NCBI GenBank assembly: GCA_900312665.1
Contig: ONZQ02000007.1
Coordinates: 1,246,308-1,310,307, forward strand
Length of the DNA: 64,000 bases
DNA from: Cephalotrichum gorgonifer
Lineage: Eukaryota; Ascomycota; Sordariomycetes; Microascales; Microascaceae
Direction: 5' to 3'
Both the position numbers and the translations under genes were made by a program. The notes under the pieces were generated by a model. It was given only the letters and a program-made list of their open reading frames with translations. It made no database searches and had not been told where the DNA came from. Position 1 is the first letter of the stretch. Each line of letters opens with the position of its first letter. Positions 1 through 11,648 of this stretch are shown in pieces.

Positions 1-1250
1 GCTTTGATGGTCTCGGTGAGTCTAGGTTTCCCGTAGATGTGTGACTGCCAGGATTCGCGCGGGATCCCCTTTGAAACGCATCCTTGATGTTGCCATTCTG
101 ACTCGAGGGTGGGCGGTTGGGACTGCTTGAGAAGAGAAGCTTGCTCAACTTCGAGTTTCCCTTTGCCTGGGAGTGGAGAGTCCGAGATACGATGGCCTCC
201 TCCGCGGCGTATCTGGCCTCCCCGGGTTGAGTCATTGGGACTTCAATCGGGTCAGTAGTATCGTAGTCGATATGACTCGCACTGGTGGTGCACACGCGAC
301 GAGCTTCGAAGTGGGCCGGGGACCTCGAAGATTGGAGGACCCTGCGTCGAGAGGGTGACGGTCGTAATGACAGGCGGAGGAAAGCAGCTATCATGTAGGA
401 GTAGCTCGATGCAATATGACCATTGCCGCGGGGGGGTTAAATTATTTGGGGGCAAAGAAGAATGAGGCAAGGAGGAGAAGAAGCGAATTGTTTCGTTCTC
501 AGCTGCTCAGTCGTGGGATGGTGGGAACTAAGTGCAACACGTCCCGATGGAAAGCACAGGGGCATAGACGCGTCAAAGTAGGTCGCGGTGAGGGGCGTTG
601 TGCTAGTGCTGTGGTACGTGGTACAACTATCATTAATACATAATTTGTTTTGAACGGTATCCAATAATGAATCGAAACAATGTTAGTGCATACGCTAGAA
701 GACTGTGTGGTATGCACGGACGCCAGCCCTCGTGACTCGGCGCATTCTTATCGATAAGCACTGGCTGGAGATTAGCCTTTCTGCAACGGGGAATAATAAT
801 TTCGGTGTACAAGGGTAAGTGGCGATGGCCTCTCGGCATGGACTGTGTCCCCGTGCATCCCCAACCCGACATTTACCTCTCCCATATCCTATCCTCCACC
901 CACCGCCTTCATAGGAACTATAGCACTCCCTGGAATTGCCTGAATTAGTCCTGTTCACCCTTCCGAATAAGGAGTGGTCTCTTCATGGATACGCAGACGA
1001 TCGTCTTGTCCTGAGACGGCAAGAGGTCACCTCTACGGCCCCCCGTTTATATCGCCATCCGCCTCCAGCTTTGCGCCCTCTCCACCACTCCCTGCGGCCG
1101 ACCAATTCACCGCGATAGTCCTCTTAGGTCGTCGATTACGATTGCCTCCATCCCGCTCGACGTTTTGGCTGGCTGAAGGCGTGGGACATTCCTCGGACGC
1201 ACAACTGAACTCCCGGACAACCGCACACCCCGCACGAATCGCAGCCCACC
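1..1250. other. left-edge intergenic and EDC3 5' flank
   Basis: No coding region is supported here. Open frames on both strands are short and low in information. The last 250 bases are rich in C and T, as expected for the promoter and leader of EDC3. The left edge could contain the end of a neighbouring gene, but nothing recognisable is visible. Confidence 0.5.
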
Positions 1251-3607
1251 ATGGCGAGTGAATTCATAGGCCTGGATTTTTTGGTGACCTTGAGGGAGCC
1301 GGCTGGCCTGCAGCTGAAAGGCACCATAAGTGATATCACCATCACGGATCCTGTTGCCGGCCAGAGGGGCATTATTCTAAGTAATGGTATGTTCTTGGGC
1401 TTGAACTTTGCGACTCTGTTGGATATCCCGTTACCACTGACGACTATATGCTAACCTTGTGATCCAACCGCCTAGTTTTTGTTGTCGGCACGCAGAACCA
1501 GTGGTACCCTCGCCTCGAAGTTGCCTCGGACAACATCCAGGATCTTGCCGAGGTGAAGCGCGACTCGAGGCCGTCGACTTTCACTGCCCCCGCCGTTAGT
1601 GCCGTGTCAGCACCGGTGTATGCACAGCCTACGAAGCCCGTTTTCGACGATCCTGCGATCCTCAGCGTCGGTTTATCGAAGTCAGATTCTACATCTACAC
1701 CGCAGTCGGCCGATGCTCCCCAAGCGATCACGAGTGGCAACGAGGGCGGGCGTCAGCCTACGACGACGGCGCAGCCACATACGGGTGGTCGCATCACCAA
1801 CCATCCCTCGCGGGAGAAGACACCGGAACTTCCTGACGCCGTAGACAGCCTTCGAATAGACAGTCCCACCCCCCCTTCACGAGCGACTCCCATTGAATTG
1901 GACGGTGTGGCTCAGGATCTCCCCGTACAGACAGGCAAGAAGAAACGGCGCGATCGACGGAAGGCGGGGCCCAAGTATCCCTACGTACAGGATGCGGCTG
2001 GGCACCTTGACAGCTCGCCTTCAGGGGTAGCGACCGCGCCCCGTGGAAAGGGGTGGAGGCAGACGCCTATTCTTGAGAGTACCGCTTCGTTCCAGCCCTT
2101 TACCTCCCTCAAGCGCAAGGGAGGACGGGGGAATAAGGGTGTGCAGGATAACGGATGGGCCTCGGAAGATGTGACGGAAGAGATGGGCGAGTTTGACTTC
2201 GAGAGCGGGCTAGCGAAGTTCGACAAGCGCACCTTGTTCGACCAGATGCGTAAGGAGGATCTGATCGACGAATCCGATCGACTAGTCTCGCACAACCGCG
2301 TGCCGAAACCAGGGACGATGGGTGGAAAGAACTTGCACTTCACTGAGAACGTCCTCGATTCTCCATCCTCTTTGAAGCCTCCCTTGACCACAGCGAACGA
2401 CTTCTGGAATAGCGAGGCTGACGATGGTCCGAACGTGGAGGAGCGTGGGGGCGGTCGCGACGCCAGGAGTTCGCAGAGCAGTCGGAGGGCCGACAGCAAA
2501 TCCGGTGTTGCGCGGAAGTCCCAGTCGCGCAAAACCTCGGTCGCCCCTGGTGGCTACCCCCTTAGCAGGGTCAACTCCGGCCCCCGCCAGCAAATAGTCG
2601 GTAGTGACGGGGTGAAGTACCAACTGCTACAAAGGGTCGGAACGCCAAAACAAGCGGCACCTCAGCCGGGCCTCTATCTGGTTCCTTCGAATCGTCGCGT
2701 CGAACCAGTCTCGGCCCTCCAGATGCTCAACCTCGAGAATATCGCGGCCAATGAGATCGGGCTGACTGAGGATGTCATGACGGAGAACGCGGGGCGTGGC
2801 ATCGCGGAGGTTACACTTCGCGTGTTGAACGACCCCGCCATCAGCGTCAGGATAGGCACCTCAGGGCGGTCCACGCCCCTGCTCAACCCGGCATCGCACG
2901 CGACGGTCGTGATCCTCGCCGGTAACAACAAGTCGGGTATCAGGGCCATCGCGGCGGGCCGCCACCTCCGCAGCAAGGGCGCCAACGTGATGGTGTGCCT
3001 CGTCGGCATCGAGCGGGAGCGGGAGCTGCTCGAGGACATGCGCCAGCAGGTCCGGGTGTACCGCAACCTGGGCGGGCGCATCTTCAACAAGGCTGAGTTC
3101 TTCGACCACCTCCGCAAGACGGCGGCGGGGACGGCGCCCACGACGGTCAGCCTCGTCATCGACGCGCTATTGGGCCTCACGATCTCGTTCGAAGAACTCC
3201 GAACGGGCGACCAGGCGTCGGTCTACGAGCTGATGGAATGGGCGAACCGCAACGAGGCGTTCGTCCTCGCCGTCGACGTCCCGACGGGCGTCGACCCCAC
3301 GAGCGGCAAGGTGAACATCATCGACGGCAGCCGGCTGTTCGTCAAACCTCGGTACGTCGTCGCTATGGGCGCGCCGAAGCGGGGGCTCTTGGAGGCGATA
3401 TCCCCCGACAACGAGGAGGGCGCGATGCCCGGCTCGGCGGCCCCGGAAGGGACGGCGGACGACGAGGAGTGGAAGTTGTACATTGCGGACATCGGACTGG
3501 GGCCGGGGGTGTGGAAGAAGGGGGGCACGAGGATGCGGAGGGGGATCGATTTCGACGACAGATGGGTTCTCGAGATGCGGTACGAGGGGGGGGGTATTGC
3601 AGAGTGA
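1251..3607 (+). CDS. EDC3: Enhancer of mRNA-decapping protein 3 (Edc3)
   Basis: Exons are 1251-1386 and 1476-3607. The intron has a GTATGT donor, a CTAAC branch site at 1451 and a TAG acceptor, and the product is 755 residues. Family knowledge: Edc3 is a cytoplasmic P-body scaffold that binds Dcp2 and Dhh1 and stimulates decapping. Seen: an N-terminal divergent LSm domain (about residues 1-75, spanning the intron), a long low-complexity linker with a basic KKKRRDRRK patch, an FDF motif near residue 285 (EFDFESGLAKFDK), and a C-terminal YjeF_N Rossmann-like domain from about residue 455. The YjeF_N domain contains VVILAGNNKSG and DVPTGVDPTSGK. The order LSm-FDF-YjeF_N is diagnostic. The start is the ATG in ACCATGG, which begins the LSm domain directly. 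The gene stands alone, and palH follows on the same strand 2.2 kb downstream. Confidence 0.95.
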
Positions 3608-5846
3608 TGATCCTTCCCTTGACCCTTGCGCCTCCCTCTCTCTACCGCCTCCTTCTCTCCGCTCTCCCTTTCTTACGTTTATGATTTTGAGTTTTCGGTA
3701 TGAACCATGCATTCTGGGGGCGTTTGAGAAGCATTTTAAAAATCTTGGGGTGGAATTCGGACGTGGAGTCTGGTCTAGACCTTTTTTTTTTGTTTTCGGG
3801 AGGAAGGGGGACGTTTACGGATTGATTGGTGTACGGCTATACTTGCTAGGGTGTGTGTAAGGCATCAATACCATCATCTTCTATGCTGAAGAACTTGAAC
3901 GAGGTCCGGCGAGAATGGGGGCCAAGCCAGGCCGCTCGCTTGCTCTGTGAACTGTGGGCGGAAGCTCAGGATGTGAAGTGGCCTGGGTACTAGTGGTTGG
4001 GGTCCGCCTTAGAGTCAAGATGCTACGGGTAAGGATGCAAACGTGCCTTGAGGAAGTGAGCATGTTTCTTGCCATCTAACTCAACTCCAACCTTTGGGCC
4101 TTTGAGCAGTTTGTCTTTCTAGGGCTGTCCTACGGGCAGATGGTTGCCAAGTTTAAGTGTGGGTGGGAGACTCCATGTACGAGTGCCAAGGTCCTCTTCC
4201 CCCCCTTCGTTCCTAAATGACAGCACCGGCTAGTTACCGGCCGCTCCTACTCCAAGGCACTGGGATGGAATGCTTAATCTGGCAAGGTTCTGGGGCGGGG
4301 AACGATGCGGTACGCGGTGGCAATAATACTTGCTTGTTATATGCACGATTCTGGAGAGCGGCATGCACTTAACCTGACGTGTCTGTCCACTCATAGATAC
4401 AAGCTTCCCCATTGTACTACTACTACTGTGCACCGCCCCGATTCTAACTAAATACTTGGACGAGTAGTCATACTTATATTGTTTGCTGTACTTGTACCTA
4501 TTCGGCGCCCGGGGCCACCTCCCGGAAGCTTCAAGCCCCTCGGCCGTCCGTTCATTATATTACGGAACGTTCAAAGCGAGATAATTTTCATAATTTCGCT
4601 TGCTATGCCTCGCTCTACCAGACATTCTTTTTGGAGGCATTAACGTGGAGAAAACTCATGCTCTAGGGGAGATGAGTTGACTTTGTGTTCCTGGGCAGGC
4701 ACATGGTGGTTGGTTCTTTCTTCTAGAATTGGCTTTCTCTATCCTGGAACCTTTCAACCTTGTCCAACTTCTGCAAAGTGTGAGTACTCATACGGAGTAC
4801 TCGTACTTGTACTTTTAGTCATGACCCGCTAATAGACGGAGGTTCTCCGCCCCTCCACGTGCTCCTCTCACACTGTACTTGTACTGGTAGGGTGGAGGGT
4901 GGCCAGCCACCACTCGTGTGGCATTGGCTTCTGACTGGGGAGCCAGCCAGGCCAGTCCAGGCCGGCCCAGGACCATGAACTAAGATTATCTATCCATCTA
5001 TCCCATCCAAATATTTGGCGACCCTCGGAACCCTTGCAACTCAAACATCTCAAACAAATCGCCCCCTAGAACCCCGGATTTCGCGGATATTTCCTCCCTC
5101 GAGCCCACCAGAACACCAGCTCGAGAAAAAGCCAACATTTTAATACCCTCTACGCGCATGCGTGTAGACCCGACTTCTCCGACGCCTCCTTTCGTGCCAC
5201 TCGCTTAGCTTTCGCCCCCCTGAAGTACTCTTAATATTCGACCAAAACCTGAAGCATTACGTCGCTTCCCCTGGCCGATCCTCTCGATTCCCCCGAGCCG
5301 TTTGCAGCCCCAGAGGGATATTTTCCGCCGGATCGTATCGCATCACATTACATTTGCGTCACGTTGTTCCCGGACATTATTCCGGGCCTGTCTTGTTTTA
5401 CCTCAAGACTCTTGTCGCTCACTGCTCTTACCACGCCATTCGCGACCCTGCGGCCGAGCCGCCCTACCCGTTGACTACTTGCCAGCACTCGTCCTCACCA
5501 GTCGACCGACGACAGCGCGAATTCGACTACCTGATACGAGCGTTGAAACAGCGTATAGTGCCCGCATTTGCAAACGACTTCCGTCGAGCCCCGAGCCTCG
5601 TAGTACGCCACTCGCCGCAGAGAAAGGGCACACGACCACACGCTCCCATCCTACCCCTGACATCCTTGAAAGGCTCGCCGCCCGCGACCGTTCCCTCGAA
5701 GCCGTACTCAATGGGGGCCGCCCAATAATAGCGTCTAATCCCTCACCTCGTCACGGGCTCGGACGCCCCGACCACGGCTCTCCTCTCCGTCCCCGTCGAA
5801 AGGGACACCACCCCTCTCCACCGCCGCCCATACACAACACTTCACA
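3608..5846. other. intergenic between EDC3 and palH, including palH leader
   Basis: This stretch holds the EDC3 3' region and the palH promoter and leader. Several TACTTGTA-type motifs lie at about 4489, 4800 and 4876, one beside a TACGGAGTA. Five GCCARG hexamers, the PacC-type site, occur at 3921, 3926, 4146, 4185 and 4946. From about 5060 the sequence becomes pyrimidine-rich, which fits a long 5' leader. No protein-coding gene is supported. Confidence 0.5.
5711..5728 (+). promoter_or_regulatory. possible uORF in the palH leader
   Basis: An ATG at 5711 opens a five-codon frame (MGAAQ) ending in TAA, about 120 bases before the palH start. If transcription begins upstream of it, it could reduce translation of palH. 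The transcription start is not known, so this is only a candidate. Confidence 0.25.
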
Positions 5847-8129
5847 ATGGAGGCTGGTCGGATATTAGCGCGCTGGGATGGCGCCAGGCCACCCGAGCCC
5901 TGTTCCGTCACTTACCTCGACTCGGGCGGCGCACTCTACTTAGGTCTAGACCACACGCTCACGGCCCTCTCGCACGGAGCCGTGTACCTAGCCAACTGCC
6001 CGGACGGCTTTCTAACACGTCGAGATTATGACGGCATTCCTTATGCAAGCGACAATATTCACGTGGGCGATCCCGTGAGTGGCTCCGAAGGCTCTGGACC
6101 CGGCTTCTCCGACCTCCGCGACCCGTTCTACGCATCGACATTCCCGGTCTTCTACGCGCTCGCCGCGACGACAGTGACGGCGTACATGCTCGTCATCATG
6201 CTCTTCATCACGCCGCGCACTTTCATAAACGGGGGGATCGTGTACCTGGGGCGGCGTAACCGCTTCACCAACCGGTCGTCTAACACGGTCGACGTCGGCG
6301 GCCGGCCGTGGCTGCAGAAGGTGGCAGCGCTGACGGTGGCGATATCCCTCACGGTAGCCACGGTGGCCACGTTCAGGGTGGCGGCGAAGCAGTACTCGTG
6401 GGGCATCCAGAACGCGCTGCTCCTGCAGTCCGAGGTCATGGACAGCACGCCGCTCAAGATTATACGGCTCATCTCCGACACGTTCCTGTGGCTGGCGCAG
6501 GCGCAGACGCTGATCCGGCTCTTCCAGCGCCAGCGGGAGAAGATCATCATCAAGTGGGTGGCCTTCGCCCTCATCACGCTCGACGTCATCTTCAGCGCCC
6601 TCAACAGCTTCCAGTACACCAACAGCGGGAGCCAGGGCAACATGAGGCCGAGGACGTTCGTCGAGGCCGTCCCCGCCCTCAGCTACCTCTTCCAGCTCTC
6701 GCTCGGACTGCTGTACGGGGCGTGGGTGATATACTACTCGATCCTCAAGAAGCGGTACGCCTTCTACCACCCGCTGATGAAGAACATGCCCCTCGTGGCG
6801 GTCATATCTCTGTTCTCCATTCTCGTCCCCTCGGTATTCTTCATCCTCGACATCTCGAAACCCGAGCTCACCGGCTGGGGAGACTACGTACGGTGGGTCG
6901 GTGCGGCGGCGGCCAGCGTCGTCGTGTGGGAGTGGGTGGAGCGCATCGAGGCGCTGGAGAGAGAGGAGAAGAAGGACGGGATATTAGGACGGCAGGTGAT
7001 CGACGGGGACGATATGATTGAGGTGACGGCGTCGTCCGACTCGAGCTGGTCACGGTTCCGGAAAGAGGATTCCGAGGGCGACAGGGGCGTCGGGGGTGGT
7101 CACGGGAACGGAGACGGGAGCATCTACGGCGGCCCCTTCTCATCGGGCCGGGGGAGCACGAGGGGATCGCTCGCGAACAGGTACCGGGTGGCCGGGAGCC
7201 AGGGCGGTCGTGAATCAGTCGAGGAGATGGGTGGGGAGAGGCTCAACCTCGAACCCCTTCGGCCGCCCGTCTGGCCGCGCCAGACGTCGACACCGGCCAG
7301 CCGGACAGACACGACGAGCGGCGACAGCACGGTCTACATGGTGCGGTACCACAACCAGTCCGAGAGCACGGGCCGAACGCCGGACCCCGTCGCGACGAGG
7401 GACATGGTGCCCCTCTCGCGCGACAACAGCTTGGAGCTGGCGCCCTCGGGTCCCGCCGCGGAAGACGGCGACGCCCACACCCGCCACCACCCTCCTACAG
7501 CAGCGGCGGGCCGCGCGAGTTCTAGGTCGCAGTACTCGCGACGCTCAATCGACATGGAGGCCAACGGCTACGCGTCTCGAGAGGACCAGGGCGAGGGCAG
7601 GTGGCCACGCCTGGCGAACATGGTGCCCCTCTTCCGGCGCGAGCCGCAACGGCCGCCTGCCGCCGTCCTCCCGCACCACCGCCCCGAGGGGTCGACGACG
7701 CGGGAGCGGGGCGAGGGCCTGTCGCCGCGGCAGCGGGACGACCTGGGGAAGTGGGACATCCGCGGGAGGCTGGAGGAGTTCGCAGTGACGCGGGCGGAGA
7801 AGCTGCGGGAGCGGATGAGGCCGCCGGCGGACACGGAGTCGCTCCGGGTGACGGTCATACCGGCGCCTCAGAGGAACGGCGCGGCGCTGGAGCAGCTGCT
7901 CGAGGAGGAGGGAGGGGAGGAGTGGCGGTCGTCCGGGGGCAGCGACGGCGCGGGGAGGGCGAGCGGGGAGAGCTCGCCGCCCGACCCGGACTACGTCGCG
8001 CCTCCAATGTGGCCGGGAGTGCAGCCGGCGTACTACGCCGAGTCGTCGAGGTCGTCGTCGTTCGAGTCCGAGGAGGGGCGGGAGCGGGAAGAATCTCCGG
8101 GGCGGACGGGCCGCTCGGTTGGAAGGTGA
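5847..8129 (+). CDS. palH: pH-response sensor PalH/Rim21
   Basis: This is a single-exon gene of 760 residues. Family knowledge: PalH/Rim21 is the plasma-membrane sensor of the alkaline pH (Pal/Rim) pathway. With PalI and PalF it leads to ESCRT-linked processing of the PacC transcription factor. Seen: an extracellular N-terminus of about 100 residues with two cysteines, then seven hydrophobic segments between about residues 95 and 370. The first is FYALAATTVTAYMLVIMLFI and the last WVGAAAASVVVWEWV. The family-typical stretch RQREKIIIKWVAFALITLDV lies between segments three and four. A long polar tail of about 390 residues, rich in Ser, Arg, Glu and Gly, follows; in this family the tail binds the arrestin PalF. 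The start follows ACACTTCACA and yields a full-length N-terminus. GCCARG sites lie upstream. Confidence 0.95.
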   Translation: MEAGRILARWDGARPPEPCSVTYLDSGGALYLGLDHTLTALSHGAVYLANCPDGFLTRRDYDGIPYASDNIHVGDPVSGSEGSGPGFSDLRDPFYASTFPVFYALAATTVTAYMLVIMLFITPRTFINGGIVYLGRRNRFTNRSSNTVDVGGRPWLQKVAALTVAISLTVATVATFRVAAKQYSWGIQNALLLQSEVMDSTPLKIIRLISDTFLWLAQAQTLIRLFQRQREKIIIKWVAFALITLDVIFSALNSFQYTNSGSQGNMRPRTFVEAVPALSYLFQLSLGLLYGAWVIYYSILKKRYAFYHPLMKNMPLVAVISLFSILVPSVFFILDISKPELTGWGDYVRWVGAAAASVVVWEWVERIEALEREEKKDGILGRQVIDGDDMIEVTASSDSSWSRFRKEDSEGDRGVGGGHGNGDGSIYGGPFSSGRGSTRGSLANRYRVAGSQGGRESVEEMGGERLNLEPLRPPVWPRQTSTPASRTDTTSGDSTVYMVRYHNQSESTGRTPDPVATRDMVPLSRDNSLELAPSGPAAEDGDAHTRHHPPTAAAGRASSRSQYSRRSIDMEANGYASREDQGEGRWPRLANMVPLFRREPQRPPAAVLPHHRPEGSTTRERGEGLSPRQRDDLGKWDIRGRLEEFAVTRAEKLRERMRPPADTESLRVTVIPAPQRNGAALEQLLEEEGGEEWRSSGGSDGAGRASGESSPPDPDYVAPPMWPGVQPAYYAESSRSSSFESEEGREREESPGRTGRSVGR

Positions 8130-10057
8130 TATACCCCCCTTTTGTTCGTTTCTAGGTTGTGTGGGTTTTTGCTGGGAGCGATGGGAAAAAAGGTTCATAC
8201 ATAAGCAGTTGTTTACGAGGAGTCGGCGTTTTTTTCTTCTTTCTTTTTCAGAAGGAAGTGGAGGGAATTTTTTTTGGATTCGGTATAATGAGCCTGTATC
8301 CATGGGCATGACGATGGGAGGCGTACATAGGGCACACATATTAGTAAAGATGCCTCTTTTTTTTTTCGGTTGCTTTACTCTGGGGATAGCTACTAGTAGG
8401 TGGCGGTGGGAAGAGATGAGAGTATATCCACGGATGTCTTATACCAGGCGGGCGTACTAGATATGGGTTCTTTTTCGTCTTCACTTGCATGAAACCACTC
8501 CCGGTTTGACCCCTCCTTTACAAAATTTAAACCTATCTAGTTATCTAATCGGTGGGTATACTGAAGATTCGAGGCGATGGTGCTGTTCTTTTAGGATGGG
8601 AAGTCTAGTGAGTCTGTTGCGATGTGTGCTTTGCTTGTCGTGCCTGTGATGATCTAATGTGGATATGTAGTATACAGGTATGTTCAGTTGTACAGGTGAG
8701 CTTGGAGGAAGGAGTGTGGCGGAAGGGAAAAGACAAGGGGGGGAAGTCATAGGAGGTACCTGTACGAGGGACATGCAATAATAATCGTACGAGTAAATAC
8801 ATTGGAAGTTTAACTGGCGGAAATGCAGTTGCGGAGTGCGGAAGATGACCCCATCACAATGAGATGTCAAAGCCGGCGCCGGCGAAAGTGGGGGGCAAAT
8901 AGCGGGACACAAACACGGAACATGGGACTGGGAGTGCCGTGGGGGGGAACCAATCGACTAGGGGAGGTATGGCAGGGGACGGACAATGGACCAGGGGAGC
9001 CAGTGTGGGGAGGAGGGGGGAGGGGCGGAATGGCCGCCGCCACACACACACCTCTGGACTTGGAAACTACATGTATGCAAGAACAAGTTTACTAAGAAAT
9101 CTCGTTCAGCAGCTAGTTATTATTATTTCTTTTGTCCGTGTAAGTCCAAGTTTTGTGGAGAACACGGGAGGATCTCAATATCCAAATCCCCTCACCCAGC
9201 TTGCTTTTTCTCTCTCCTTTCATCCATTTTCCCTTTTATTTATTTATTTTATTTCTTGCTTGCTTCTTTTGAAATTCTTGATTTCCTTTCATGAGTGGAG
9301 GAGACTCGCTCGCGGGATTTATATTTCCATTCGGAGCCTGTCTATCTCCTGGGAGGAACAACATCTGGCCGTGGTTTATGTAATTCACCTGACCCGTACC
9401 TGTCTTGTCATATCATACATCCATATCCAACCGTACATGCGAGTACATAGACTGCAAAGGACTCGACCAGACTTATATAACCAATTCTACACCCCGTTCC
9501 TCCCCTTGTTCCTGTGCAAGCAAGCACGTGCCAGTTCCGCCGCCGCCTCCGCGTCATAGTCGTCCGTGCCGGCTGATCCGCGCTGAAGAAACGAAGCTGA
9601 CCAACCCCCCCCAAGCTCCTCGACGAAGCTCAGTCCTCTCTCTTCTTCCTAGCCCTCCCAACCTCCCTCCCTACTAACAATCACCTGTAGAGGCGTGCGC
9701 TGGTTTGTACATCCTCAACCCTCCTCCCCACCCGGAACCCTCTCTCGAGCGGAACCACATGCTAACCGAACACATTCGATCCCAGAACCAGGTTTCCCTT
9801 TTTAGCTCTGGGGGCGCGCTTGCGCTTAAGCCGACTCTCCCGCCCCCCATCCCGAGAGAACTCCGCTCCTCCGCTCTACTCCTCTGGCCCTCTACACGCA
9901 CAACCCTCAGCTCTCGCAGCTTCGGAAACAACGGACACGTGGATACCTCTAGTCGCAAGCTCACTTTCGCCCTCGTTTCTCCACTCCCCAGGCCCTTCTC
10001 TTCTTCCCTCCCCCCCTTCCCTCGACGATAAGTCAAGGCCCTCCACAGACCGCAGCC
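8130..10057. other. intergenic between palH and ceramide synthase
   Basis: The palH 3' region is T-rich around 8229-8280 and 8356-8368. A short CA run lies near 9041. A strongly pyrimidine-rich segment from about 9480 to 10030 is the likely leader of the ceramide synthase gene. Open frames here are short and proline/serine-rich and look like by-products of base composition. Confidence 0.5.
9474..9480 (+). promoter_or_regulatory. TATA-like box upstream of ceramide synthase
   Basis: TATATAA lies about 580 bases before the ceramide synthase ATG and just before the pyrimidine-rich stretch taken as leader. This placement is suggestive only. Confidence 0.3.
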
Positions 10058-11648
10058 ATGGCAGCGAACGAGCCGTTTCCGATACTTAACACGTCTGCGG
10101 ACCAGCTACACACGTCGCCCGGCAATGGGCCACGTCGGAGGAGAAGGTCCAGCCTCCTTGCGGACCGCAACGGGGAAGCGAAGGCTCCGAATGACCACTC
10201 ACAGGTTTGTCGTTCCCGTCTCGCGCCTCCCCCCCCGTCGCTCTTCGGTCGAATCCCCGAACAGCTTCAGGGTCAACCCGCCCCTTCTCGCTTTGATCCC
10301 ATAAAGCAGGGAACTAACAACTAACATCCCCCAGACTGAACCCCCTCCCATCCGCCTCTCTAAACGCAGCCTCTCAATCTTCCGGCTCGCCATATCCCGC
10401 CACCCCTCTCTCCTCCCGTTCCTCATTGTCTGCGCCGTCCTAGCCACCTACGGCTTGAACCCCACCCCCTCCAACCCGGTCCACCCCCTCATCTTCGTCT
10501 CCTACCCGGGCGACCTCGTCGACCCCGCCACCAACCCCCAGGCGGCGGGATCCCGCCTCTACGACAAGGGCCTCCTGGACCTCGTCCTCGTGTCCTTCTA
10601 CGTCGTCGTCCTCTCCTTCACGCGCGAGTTCTTCATGAACGAGGTCTTCCGCCCCCTCTCCCGCCGCCTCGGCCTCCCCCGCTCCAAGCAGGCCCGCTTC
10701 ATGGAGCAGATGTACACGGCCCTGTACTTCGGCCTCTCCGGCCCTGCGGGGCTCTACGTCATGAGCCGAACGCCCGTCTGGTACTTCGACCCCCGCGGCA
10801 TGTACGAGGGCTACCCCCACCGCCTCCAGCCCGGCGTCGTCAAGTTCTACTACCTCTTCCAGGCCGCCTACTGGGCCCAGCAGGCTCTCGTGCTGGTCTT
10901 GGGCATGGAGAAGCCGCGCAAGGACTTCAAGGAGCTCGTCGCCCACCACATCGTTACCCTGGCCCTCATCGGCGCCAGCTATCGCTTTCACTTCACGTAT
11001 ATGGGCCTGGGGGTCTACCTCACCCACGACATCTCCGACTTCTTCCTCGCCGTGAGTTATCCCCCCCCTTTCCCCCCTTTCCTTCCCTATCTCCCTCCCC
11101 TTTTTCTCTTAAGTATGTTAGACCAAATCCCTATCTTTCCGATTCAAATCAGAAAGCAAGGGTTTTCATTTATTTATTTGTTTATTTGCTTCCTAAGAAA
11201 CAAGAAAAAAAAAGAAGAGCAAAAAGAAAAGTGCCAACTAACACCTTGGAAAAATTCGATACACCAGACCTCCAAGATGCTCAAGTACCTCGACTCCCCC
11301 ATCCTGGCCCCCTACTACGCCGTCTTCATGGCCTGCTGGATATACATGCGCCACTACCTCAACCTACTAATCATCCGCTCTCTCTTCTACGAGTTCAAGA
11401 CCGTCGGGCCCTACATCCTCGACTGGGAGGCGCAGGCCTACAAGTGCGACTACGCCTTTTTCATCACCCTCTTCCTCCTCTGCGCCCTGCAGGGCCTGAA
11501 CCTGTTTTGGCTCGTATACATTGTGCGCATCGCCTGGCGCTTCCTGAGATACAGCGAAGCCGAGGACGAGAGATCCGAGGGGGAAGAGGAGGAGGAGGAG
11601 GAGGAAAAGGAGGAAGGGGATTGCCTAGACGTTGGTGTGGAGAAGTAG
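10058..11648 (+). CDS. LAG1: Ceramide synthase, TLC/LAG1 family
   Basis: Exons are 10058-10204, 10335-11051 and 11268-11648, giving 414 residues. All junctions are in phase 0 and CTAAC branch sites are visible in both introns. Family knowledge: an endoplasmic reticulum enzyme that N-acylates sphingoid bases with acyl-CoA. Seen: a basic N-terminus (RRRRRSS), several hydrophobic segments, and the Lag1 motif with paired histidines in VAHHIVTLALIGASYRFHFT, followed by THDISDFFLA. After splicing, FLA joins TSKMLKYLDSP, the usual family sequence. The C-terminus is a highly acidic tail (EGEEEEEEEEKEE), common in fungal Lag1. The start ATG sits in GCCATGG. Intron 2 is 216 bases and open in frame, so retention would add 72 residues. 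Fungi often carry two paralogues (barA and lagA types); which this is cannot be told. Confidence 0.93.

Noticed and set aside
2674..3712. Long minus-strand frames opposite EDC3, and similar ones opposite palH, CDC48, KTI12 and CDC123.
   Set aside because: They mirror GC-rich third-position codons of strong plus- or minus-strand genes and encode no known domain.
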